Origin: Desulfobulbus sp.
GTDB lineage: Bacteria; Desulfobacterota; Desulfobulbia; Desulfobulbales; Desulfobulbaceae
Length of the DNA stretch: 5,539 nucleotides
Direction of reading: 5' to 3'
Assembly (NCBI GenBank): GCA_017998195.1
Contig: JAGODN010000186.1
Location: 1 to 5,539 of the forward strand
In this document: piece after piece, positions 1 through 5,499 of the stretch
Layout of the letters: every line of letters begins with the position of its first letter
Position numbering within the stretch: position 1 is the first letter of the stretch
Notes under the pieces: generated by a model
What the model was told of the DNA's origin: nothing
The model's database searches: none
Seen by the model: the letters and a program-made list of their open reading frames with translations, nothing else
Position numbers and translations under genes: made by a program

Positions 1-1294
1 GCGGCGGGTAGACCCGCAGCACCGCCCGGTTGTTGAGCATGAGCGTGCCGAGGATGCCGAACTGCTTGAGCAGGGCCGCGGCCACCATGCCGGGCAGGTG
101 CTCCTTGAGCACGTTGCGCAATCCCGGGATCTTGGCCGGCAGGTACCTGGCCTGATCGACGATGCCCTCGTCGAACTCGATGCCCACCATGAGCCCGCGG
201 CCGCGGACCTCGCGGATCCAGTGCGGATGTTTGGCCTGGATCGCCCGCAGCCCCTGCATGAGCCGCTCGCCCAGGGTGGCGGCCCGCTGGCTCAGCCGTT
301 CCTCCGCGTAGACCTCGAGCGCGGCCATGGCCGCGGCGCAGCAGGTGGTGCGGCCGCCAAAGGTGGAGGTCTGCACCAGGCAGTCGTGGGGGTTGTCGTA
401 GGCGGTCTCAAAGACCCTGGTGGTGGCGACGGTGGCGCCGATGGAGGCCAGGCCGCCGCCCAGCGACTTGGCCAGGGCCATCAGGTCCGGCACCACCTGC
501 TCGTGCTCGCAGGCGAACAGGGTGCCGGTGCGGCAAAAGCCGGTCTGGATCTCGTCGAGGATGAGCAGCACGCCGTAGCGGCTGCACAGGTCGCGGACCT
601 GGCGCAGGTAGCCGGGCGGCGGCACGATCACCCCGGCCTCGCCCTGGATCGGCTCCAGGATCACCGCGGCCACCGCCTCCTCGCCCTCCGGCGGGTTGCT
701 CTTGAGCAGGGCCTCCAGGGCCGCGGCGTCGCCATACGGCACGGTTTTGCCCGGCAGCAGGGGGAAGAATTCGCGCAGCCGCCGGCCGCCGGTCACTGAC
801 AGCGCGCCCAGGGTCTTGCCGTGCAGGGAATTTTCGGCGTGGATGAAACGGGGGCGTTTGCCCTTGAAATAGCGGGCCGCCAGCTTGAGCGCCCCCTCCA
901 CCGCCTCGGTGCCGGAGTTGCAGAAAAAGAACCGGTCCAGGGTGCCCGGGGTGAGCAGGCTCAGGTTGTGGGCCAGGCAGGCGGCATAGGGCGAGAGCAG
1001 CTCCTTGGACAGGTCCACCCGGTTGTGTTCCAGGATGTCGAGCAGCGCCGCCTTGACCCGGGGATGGTTGTGGCCCAGGTTGAGCGCCCCGTAGGAGGAG
1101 ACGAAATCGAGGATGGCGCGGCCCTGGCCGTCGATGATGGTCGCGCCCTGGGCCGACTGCGGCTCTATGGCGGTGTATTCGCCCATCTCCAGCAGATCGA
1201 CCAGGCCGGGATTGATGTACTGCCGGAACAGGGCCACGGCCTCGGCATAGGGTGTGCTGCTGACCTTTTCCAGGGCGATCCAGTCTGTTTTCAT
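1..1294 (-). CDS. Class III PLP-dependent aminotransferase (partial, C-terminus cut by window edge)
   Basis: Translating from the ATG at 1294 gives 431 uninterrupted codons to the window edge, beginning MKTDWIALEK. Fold-type I class III aminotransferase hallmarks are in order: the LNLGHNHP segment (71-78), NSGTEAVEGALKLA (126-139), HGKT (158-161), ILEPIQGEAG (212-221), LILDEIQTGFCRTG (244-257, with D247 expected to contact the pyridine nitrogen of PLP), and LAKSLGGG (274-281) whose K276 should form the Schiff base. The TFGG segment (311-314) matches the phosphate-binding region. The last visible residues, NNRAVLRVYPP, match the family's C-terminal motif, so probably only a few dozen residues are missing. 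The family moves amino groups between an amine or amino acid and an aldehyde or keto acid (ornithine, acetylornithine, putrescine and PigE/TamH-type enzymes); specificity cannot be read here. It should be cytoplasmic. It starts 13 nt after the reductase stop with only a weak GAGAA ribosome site (1299-1303). Placement beside a thioester-reductase-like enzyme suggests it aminates that enzyme's aldehyde product, which is inference. Confidence 0.93.
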   Translation of the reverse strand, partial: MKTDWIALEKVSSTPYAEAVALFRQYINPGLVDLLEMGEYTAIEPQSAQGATIIDGQGRAILDFVSSYGALNLGHNHPRVKAALLDILEHNRVDLSKELLSPYAACLAHNLSLLTPGTLDRFFFCNSGTEAVEGALKLAARYFKGKRPRFIHAENSLHGKTLGALSVTGGRRLREFFPLLPGKTVPYGDAAALEALLKSNPPEGEEAVAAVILEPIQGEAGVIVPPPGYLRQVRDLCSRYGVLLILDEIQTGFCRTGTLFACEHEQVVPDLMALAKSLGGGLASIGATVATTRVFETAYDNPHDCLVQTSTFGGRTTCCAAAMAALEVYAEERLSQRAATLGERLMQGLRAIQAKHPHWIREVRGRGLMVGIEFDEGIVDQARYLPAKIPGLRNVLKEHLPGMVAAALLKQFGILGTLMLNNRAVLRVYPP

Positions 1295-1307
1295 GATGTT
1301 CTCGTGT

Positions 1308-2768
1308 TCAGGCCGCCCCCTGGGCGGTGTAGGGGTAGGTCTGGAAGAACGGTTCCAGGGCGGTGGCGGTGCGCAGCGCCTCCATGGTGTTGCCTTCCAG
1401 GCTGATGTCGCCCTGGAAAAAACCCTGCTGGGGCGGCAGCCGACCGGCCACCACCGCCAGGAAGGTCGCGGGCTGCACCCGGTAGCCAAAGGCGCCGTCG
1501 TGTCCCGGGGCGATCTTGACCAGGCGCCCCTGGTCGATTTCCAGGGTCCGGCTGAGGTGCGGGGCAATCTCCAGCCAGAAGCGGCAGGACAGGGAAACCA
1601 GCCCGGCAAGGAGCTGCCGGCCCAAGAAATCGGGGAGAAAGCTGTCGAAGTAGGCCTCGATGCGCCCCGCCTCCGGAGGCGGCAGCACCAGCGCCCGATC
1701 TTCCTCCTTTTTGCCGGCCAGGTAGCGGCTGAAGGCGGTGAGCAGTTCGTCGGCGGTGATGGCCGGCCGCCAGTCGCGGCCGAGGATGGACTCGAGCCGG
1801 CCGCGGTCGAAACGGAGGTGCAGATCCATGTAGGCCGCATAGATGGCGGTCTTGCGGGCCAGGATCCGTTCCGCCGCGGTGGGCGGCGGGTCGGCGCAGG
1901 CCGCGGCATCGGCCAGGCAGGCGGCCCTGCGGCCAAAGGCGGTGTTGAACACCTCTTCGAGCATCCGGTTGGGACAGGGCTCGGCGCTGAGCAGGTGGAA
2001 GGTCTGGCCGTGGCTGTCGGGGCTCTCGGCGATCCGCAGGATGGCCTCGACCACGTCGTCGTCGAAGATGAACGGCAGCGAACCGGTGACGCTGCCGCGC
2101 ACCCGCAGGGTGTCGCTGCGTTCCTGCCGGCGATGGGCGGCGAGCAGGACGCGAAAGACGCCGTCAAGAAAGATGAAGGGGCCGAAGGTGTTGGCCGAGG
2201 CCTGCGAAGGCTGGCGCTCGAGGATGATGCCGGGCCGGTGGACGGTCACCCGGGGGCCCGTGCCCGGCGTTCGGCGGGCGAGTTGTTCGCGCAGGAACTG
2301 CTCGCCCCGGAACTTGCTCGCCTCGTAGCTGTTGCGAAACCCCTGGCCGCAGTCGAGTTCGTGCTCGTGGAACAGGCCCTCACGGGTGCCGCGGACAAAG
2401 GCGGTGGAGACGTGGTGCAGGTGGGCGGTCGATTGCTCGGCCAGCGCATAGACATGGCGCACCCCGTCGATGTTGATCGGCTGGTACTCCGCCACGGTGG
2501 CGCCCTTGAAATCGGTGCGCGCCGCCAGATGGAAGATAGTGGTCAGCGAATCGGCCAGGCCGCGGTAGGTCTCCGGGGCAAGACCGAGTTCGGGCAGGGA
2601 GACGTCGCCCCTCAGGTGGGTGCAGCCGGGGTGGGCCAGGAAGTCGTTGTTTTTTGGCGCCTTGCGGCTGAGCACCACCACCTCCCGGCCCATGGCGAGC
2701 AGCGCCGCCACCAGCGGCCGGCCGACCACGCCGGTGCCGCCGGTGACAAGAACCCGCGGGCCGATCAT
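1308..2768 (-). CDS. Extended SDR / thioester-reductase-like protein with C-terminal SCP2-like domain
   Basis: The product is 486 aa. The N-terminal half is an NAD(P)-binding extended short-chain dehydrogenase of the thioester-reductase / fatty acyl reductase type: TGGTGVVG (9-16) is the Rossmann nucleotide motif, FHLAA (79-83) and HVSTAFV (119-125) are typical family strands with S121 as the likely catalytic Ser/Thr, and YEASK (148-152) supplies the catalytic Tyr and Lys. HRPGIILE (177-184) is another family signature. Relatives reduce acyl-CoA or carrier-bound acyl thioesters to aldehydes or alcohols. Residues about 370-480 look like an SCP2-type lipid-carrier domain (see the separate entry). 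The open frame extends 68 codons further upstream, but the ATG at 2768 is preferred: it directly precedes the Rossmann motif, has a strong ribosome site, and forms an ATGA overlap with the upstream stop. The longer start would overlap the U32 gene by about 200 nt. No signal peptide is visible, so it should be cytoplasmic. An epimerase or sterol-dehydrogenase-like activity remains possible; substrate is unknown. Confidence 0.9.
   Translation of the reverse strand: MIGPRVLVTGGTGVVGRPLVAALLAMGREVVVLSRKAPKNNDFLAHPGCTHLRGDVSLPELGLAPETYRGLADSLTTIFHLAARTDFKGATVAEYQPINIDGVRHVYALAEQSTAHLHHVSTAFVRGTREGLFHEHELDCGQGFRNSYEASKFRGEQFLREQLARRTPGTGPRVTVHRPGIILERQPSQASANTFGPFIFLDGVFRVLLAAHRRQERSDTLRVRGSVTGSLPFIFDDDVVEAILRIAESPDSHGQTFHLLSAEPCPNRMLEEVFNTAFGRRAACLADAAACADPPPTAAERILARKTAIYAAYMDLHLRFDRGRLESILGRDWRPAITADELLTAFSRYLAGKKEEDRALVLPPPEAGRIEAYFDSFLPDFLGRQLLAGLVSLSCRFWLEIAPHLSRTLEIDQGRLVKIAPGHDGAFGYRVQPATFLAVVAGRLPPQQGFFQGDISLEGNTMEALRTATALEPFFQTYPYTAQGAA
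1329..1661 (-). other. SCP2-like lipid-binding domain within the reductase gene
   Basis: This stretch encodes residues about 370-480 of the reductase. It contains an IDQGRLVKI strand, a short FGYRVQPATFLAVV segment, then GRLPPQQGFFQGDISLEGN and an amphipathic helix ending in ALEPFF. That order (basic or turn-rich strand, hydrophobic helix, G-x-L-x-P with an aromatic and a Gly, a strand ending in EGN, a final helix with an FF end) resembles the C-terminal half of sterol carrier protein 2 domains, which form a hydrophobic tunnel for acyl chains, sterols or quinone precursors. UbiT and UbiJ carry such domains in ubiquinone synthesis. The assignment is by eye, without a profile search, and the N-terminal boundary is approximate. 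If correct, it means the reductase acts on, or is delivered, a lipid-like substrate. Confidence 0.6.
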
Positions 2769-3973
2769 GTGATCACCTGGCGGCCGGCCTGACGCTGCCA
2801 CCGGGCAAAGGCGGCCGCGGTCTGCTCGGTCGTGGGCACGTCCTCGACCAGGTGACGCAGGCTGCGTTCCATGTTGGCGACGTAACCGGCTCGCAGCCCC
2901 TCGTCGCTGCAGCGCAGGGCCTTGCGGCTCCAGGCCTGGCAGTGGCCGCAGCGCTGGCAGCCGAGACGGCACTGGGGCGTGGCGCGGGCAAAGAAGTCGA
3001 GAAAGCCGTCCAGGGCCCTGTTGTCGAGCAGGATTTCCAGCGGCGGCAGACGGGTGCCGTCGTCGTTGTCGCGAAAGGCCAGCCAGTGCGGCCAGCCCAG
3101 CAGGTCGAGCAGGTTGCCGTCAAAGGACCGGGCCAGGTAGCTGCGGCACAGGCGCAGGATCTGGTCGCCCGGCAGGCCGCGCCCGGCGATCTTGAAATAG
3201 TGGATCCCGGTTTCCTCCCACAGGTGCAGGTCTTCCGGCCGCACCCAGGGGCTCTTGAGAAACTCGCTCGTTGAGCGGAGTTTGCGCAGGAAGCACCAGT
3301 TGAGATAGTACTGGTTGTAAGGCAGGCCCGCGCCGCCGCGGAGCAGGCTCTGCGACCCGAGGGCGGCCACGCAGTTGTGGTTGTACTTGAAATGGCATTG
3401 GCAGAGGCAGACCGAGTTGACGATGATTTCCAGCGGCACCGGGCTTTGCCCGCAGGCTGCCCGCAGGAACTGAAAATCCCGGTTGACCTCGACATCGAGC
3501 ACGATCCGCGCCGCGCCGGCCTCATGGTACTGGTCGATGCCGGCCAGTCCGCCCACGTAGCCGATGGTCGACACCACCACCTCCAGCCGGGGCGCGGTGG
3601 CATGGATGATCTCCACCAGGTAGGGCACGGCCACGGTGACCGAGGTAACCCCGCTGTCCACGAGCAGGGCGAGCAGTTCGGCCAGCTCGGCGCGGCCCTG
3701 GTGGGTGTACTCGTGGTTGCTGTAGCTCGGGGCGTTGAGCAGGTAATTGAAGGCGATGCCCTGGTCCCTGGCCCGGGCCACGTGGCGCTGGAACTGCTCC
3801 CGGCTGACCGCGGGCAGGTATTTGGCCGGCCGGGCCGAGTTGAACGAGCCCTGCTGGAAGGAGCCGTAGAGTTCGAGCACCCGGCCGCCGCTCGCGGCGA
3901 ATTCGCTGTTGAGGGCCGCGAGCTGGTCAAGAAATTCCGGGGTGAACGGGGTGGGGACGGTGAAGTGACGCAT
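2765..3973 (-). CDS. U32-family ('peptidase U32') Fe-S-type protein
   Basis: The product is 402 aa and matches the U32 fold from end to end. ELYGSFQQGSFNSARP (34-49) is the N-terminal part; FNYLLN (75-80), VTVAVPYLVE (112-121), VVSTIGYV (133-140) and GAARIVLDVEVNRDF (153-167) are successive barrel strands; and a segment around 237-264 (KSPWVRPEDLHLW through YFKIAGR) is a strongly conserved family block. Cysteines lie in a core cluster, C189, C191, C193 and C201, with C227 nearby, and in a C-terminal cluster C335-x3-C339-x2-C342-x2-C345. U32 members that have been characterised (UbiU, UbiV, RlhA, TrhP) bind [4Fe-4S] through conserved cysteines and add hydroxyl groups without O2, so the 'peptidase' name is probably misleading. 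The second Cys cluster suggests a further metal site, which is inference. The protein is expected to be cytoplasmic. Its ATG shares one base with the cytochrome stop (TGATG), and its own stop overlaps the next start. The substrate is unknown; see the findings for the link to the SCP2-like partner. Confidence 0.9.
   Translation of the reverse strand: MRHFTVPTPFTPEFLDQLAALNSEFAASGGRVLELYGSFQQGSFNSARPAKYLPAVSREQFQRHVARARDQGIAFNYLLNAPSYSNHEYTHQGRAELAELLALLVDSGVTSVTVAVPYLVEIIHATAPRLEVVVSTIGYVGGLAGIDQYHEAGAARIVLDVEVNRDFQFLRAACGQSPVPLEIIVNSVCLCQCHFKYNHNCVAALGSQSLLRGGAGLPYNQYYLNWCFLRKLRSTSEFLKSPWVRPEDLHLWEETGIHYFKIAGRGLPGDQILRLCRSYLARSFDGNLLDLLGWPHWLAFRDNDDGTRLPPLEILLDNRALDGFLDFFARATPQCRLGCQRCGHCQAWSRKALRCSDEGLRAGYVANMERSLRHLVEDVPTTEQTAAAFARWQRQAGRQVIT
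2771..2778 (-). promoter_or_regulatory. Extended ribosome binding site of the reductase gene
   Basis: AGGTGATC on the minus strand is complementary over eight bases to the 3' tail of 16S rRNA (GATCACCT). The AGG core lies seven bases before the ATG at 2768. It sits inside the last codons of the U32 gene and decides the reductase start in favour of 2768 over the longer upstream frame, consistent with translational coupling through the ATGA overlap. Confidence 0.65.
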
Positions 3974-5013
3974 CAGGGCCGGGCCTCGGCGGTGGATTCA
4001 AGGGCAAGGGTTGCCAGGACAATGGGGTTGCGATCGGGAAAACTTTCGCCCTGCCGTTCCAGGTCGAGACGCAGGGGCGCATCCTCGAGATCCACACCGG
4101 CCAGGGAGATCCGCACCGTTTTCTCCTCGCCAGGGGCCAGGGGGTGCTCGTCCGTGCCGATCACGCAACTCCGCTCGCTCAGTCGTCGCGCCTCCCTGCC
4201 GGCCACCGGAACCAGGCGGATCTCCTTGCTGCCATAGGTGCCGGTGGGCAGGTCATGGGGCAGGTTGTTGCGCACCGTCACCTCGAACAGGCCGGCCCCC
4301 GGTGGTTTGGTCGAAACCGTCAGGGTTATGCCTCCGGGGAACCGGGCCATGCGTTCCAGGTTGATGTCGTGACTGCGGGTTGTGGCCCTTTTTTCAAAGG
4401 CGACCAGCAGGTTGGAAAAGAGACCGGTCCCCTGGGTGACCGTGCGCCGCACGCTGGCCTGATGACATTCCTGGCAGGTCGGGGCGCCCTGGCGCGCGGT
4501 CGCCTGCCGCCACTGGGCATGGGTTTCGTCGTGGCAGGGGGCGCACAGCGCGGGACTGGCGTAGGCGCCGTGATCCTCCCGGATCGGGTGCGGCGACACC
4601 AGCGCGGTCGAACCATGGGGACCGTGCATGACGCCGTCAACGAGATGGCAGCTGATACAGGTGACCCCTTCCTCCCGGGCGAAGGTGCGGCTCAGCGGTT
4701 GTCCATTCCGCACGCCCAGCGGACTGTGGCAGCGCAGACACTCCTCCCCGGGCGGATCACCCGCCGCCTCCAGGAAGGTTCTGCCGATGGCGGCCTGCGC
4801 ATGCACACTGCGCTGCCATTCCAGGTGCTGCTGCCCATGACAGGAACCGCAGGCCTGGGCAGTCGGGCCGGCCTCGCCCGCGGTGGGGATGTGTGTCAGG
4901 TGGTCAAAGGAGGTGCACCCGCCGAACAACGCGGTTGTGCACAGGAAAAGAGCACCGAACCGCTTGACCGAGAAAGAGCCGGAAGGGGGCCCAGGGTTCT
5001 CTTCCCTTGACAT
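3973..5013 (-). CDS. Pentaheme c-type cytochrome lipoprotein (cytochrome c554-like N-terminus)
   Basis: The product is 346 aa. After a basic segment (K17, R18) comes a hydrophobic stretch ending in LFGGC, a lipobox with C33 as the predicted lipidated Cys, so the mature protein should be anchored to a membrane on the periplasmic side or beyond. Position -3 is Phe rather than the usual Leu, a tolerable deviation. Five CXXCH heme sites follow: CGSCH (55-59), CLRCH (92-96), CISCH (119-123), CAPCH (157-161) and CQECH (180-184). The first sits in the pattern CxxCH-x6-W-x2-S-x-HAQA, typical of cytochrome c554-like multiheme proteins. Residues about 215-346 lack hemes and appear beta-rich; VTVRNNLPHDLPTG (245-258) resembles the conserved C-terminal beta-sandwich motif of these cytochromes. 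The role is electron transfer with unknown partners. The start is supported by AGGAG five bases upstream. It is the first gene of the run, and its stop shares a base with the U32 start. It may belong to respiration rather than to the lipid genes downstream. Confidence 0.93.
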   Translation of the reverse strand: MSREENPGPPSGSFSVKRFGALFLCTTALFGGCTSFDHLTHIPTAGEAGPTAQACGSCHGQQHLEWQRSVHAQAAIGRTFLEAAGDPPGEECLRCHSPLGVRNGQPLSRTFAREEGVTCISCHLVDGVMHGPHGSTALVSPHPIREDHGAYASPALCAPCHDETHAQWRQATARQGAPTCQECHQASVRRTVTQGTGLFSNLLVAFEKRATTRSHDINLERMARFPGGITLTVSTKPPGAGLFEVTVRNNLPHDLPTGTYGSKEIRLVPVAGREARRLSERSCVIGTDEHPLAPGEEKTVRISLAGVDLEDAPLRLDLERQGESFPDRNPIVLATLALESTAEARP

Positions 5014-5018
5014 GTGCG

Positions 5019-5023
5019 CTCCT
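5019..5023 (-). promoter_or_regulatory. Ribosome binding site of the cytochrome gene
   Basis: AGGAG on the minus strand, five bases before the ATG at 5013. It fixes the start that yields a complete lipoprotein signal peptide. Confidence 0.75.
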
Positions 5024-5087
5024 GTGTTGCTGGAAACCTCTGGTCAGTCGCACCAGCCGCGGTGTGTTCCTGACCCTGGCGCACCTG

Positions 5088-5125
5088 GCTGATGCACTGC
5101 CCCTGGCGCCATCCATTGCATCGGC
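5088..5125. repeat. Inverted repeat with 9-bp arms
   Basis: GGCTGATGCA-type left arm (5088-5096) pairs with 5117-5125 over nine positions, one being a G·U pair if read on the plus strand. The 20-nt loop contains the 8-base palindrome TGGCGCCA (5104-5111). It lies between the candidate terminator and the cytochrome start, where it could be an operator or an mRNA leader structure; nothing identifies a specific regulator. Confidence 0.4.
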
Positions 5126-5154
5126 AGCGAGGCGCGTTGGTCATGGACCCTGAT

Positions 5155-5203
5155 GAAGACAGAAACCGCCCGCCTTGGTCCCGGCCGGGACTGGAGGGGG
5201 CGG
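5155..5203 (-). terminator. Candidate intrinsic terminator or attenuator
   Basis: On the minus strand, 5203-5166 folds into a long GC-rich hairpin: six outer pairs (5198-5203 with 5166-5171), three middle pairs (5195-5197 with 5173-5175), and five inner pairs from the perfect 14-base palindrome GTCCCGGCCGGGAC (5178-5191) around a GGCC loop. A T-rich stretch, TTTCTGTCTT, follows immediately (5165-5156). The stem is interrupted by one bulge and an internal loop, and the tail is not a pure T run, so this is a candidate only. It lies about 140 nt before the cytochrome start and would either end a transcript from further upstream or attenuate entry into the four-gene block. Confidence 0.4.
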
Positions 5204-5292
5204 CATCAGCGGGGAAAGGGCAAGGCGCCTGCTGTTGTCCTGTACCTGCTCCCTTCTACCACAAGGCAGATGAAGAAATGATGAACGGAGCG

Positions 5293-5320
5293 GGTCAGGA
5301 CAGATGCGCGCTGCCTGATC
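5293..5320. repeat. Bulged 10-bp inverted repeat
   Basis: GGTCAGG (5293-5299) pairs with CCTGATC (5314-5320), including one G·U on the plus strand. After a single bulged A at 5300, CAG (5301-5303) pairs with CTG (5311-5313), leaving a 7-nt loop. Function is unknown. Confidence 0.4.
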
Positions 5321-5341
5321 GGACAGCATGGTGCGGTTTGT

Positions 5342-5387
5342 GGGGAAGCTCCCCCTGCAAAAGAGCGCGTCCAGGTGGTTGACGCGC
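5342..5387. repeat. Two adjacent hairpins
   Basis: GGGGA-AGC-TCCCC (5342-5354) is a 5-bp stem with a 3-nt loop. Ten bases further on, GCGCGTC (5365-5371) and GACGCGC (5381-5387) form a perfect 7-bp stem with a 9-nt loop. Neither is followed by a T tract on either strand, so they are not ordinary intrinsic terminators. Confidence 0.45.
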
Positions 5388-5460
5388 CAAGCCCGGGGCA
5401 ACGTCTCCGTTTGTTGCGCCCAGCCGAGATCTCACGAGTCGTTGTACCTCCTCTCCGTCC

Positions 5461-5499
5461 CCCGTGTCGTGCGCCGCGGCCACGGGTCAAGCCGCGGCG
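5461..5499. repeat. 9-bp GC-rich hairpin with possible pseudoknot
   Basis: CGCCGCGGC (5472-5480) pairs with GCCGCGGCG (5491-5499) around the 10-nt loop CACGGGTCAA. The first six loop bases (5481-5486) are complementary to CCCGTG at 5461-5466, so an H-type pseudoknot or two alternative hairpins could form. No T tract follows on either strand. Confidence 0.4.

Noticed and set aside
98..1405. Plus-strand frames opposite the aminotransferase
   Set aside because: The minus strand carries an uninterrupted class III aminotransferase running off the left edge; the plus frames are low-complexity shadows.
1254..2792. Long plus-strand open frame (512 codons) opposite the reductase gene
   Set aside because: It is antisense to a gene with clear Rossmann and YxxxK motifs. 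Its translation is Gly/Ala/Gln-rich without any family motif, as expected for a shadow frame in GC-rich DNA.
2769..2972. 68-codon upstream extension of the reductase frame
   Set aside because: It would overlap the U32 gene by about 200 nt, encodes an Arg/Pro-rich stretch without motifs, and the ATG at 2768 has both an ATGA overlap and an extended ribosome site.
2765..3973. Calling the U32 protein a collagenase or protease
   Set aside because: The family name is historical; the cysteine clusters and the biochemistry of UbiU, UbiV, RlhA and TrhP point to Fe-S-dependent hydroxylation-type chemistry, and no protease catalytic motif is visible.
3377..4237. Plus-strand open frame across the U32/cytochrome junction
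   Set aside because: Antisense shadow; both minus-strand genes here have strong family motifs, and the frame has no recognisable domain.
4144..5010. Plus-strand open frame opposite the cytochrome gene
   Set aside because: Antisense to five CXXCH heme motifs and a lipoprotein signal; its own translation shows nothing coherent.
5014..5150. Sigma54 or sigma70 promoter for the cytochrome gene
   Set aside because: No GG-N10-GC pair with the right context and no credible -35/-10 pair with 16-18 nt spacing was found; the nearest TGGC-type match has the wrong spacing.
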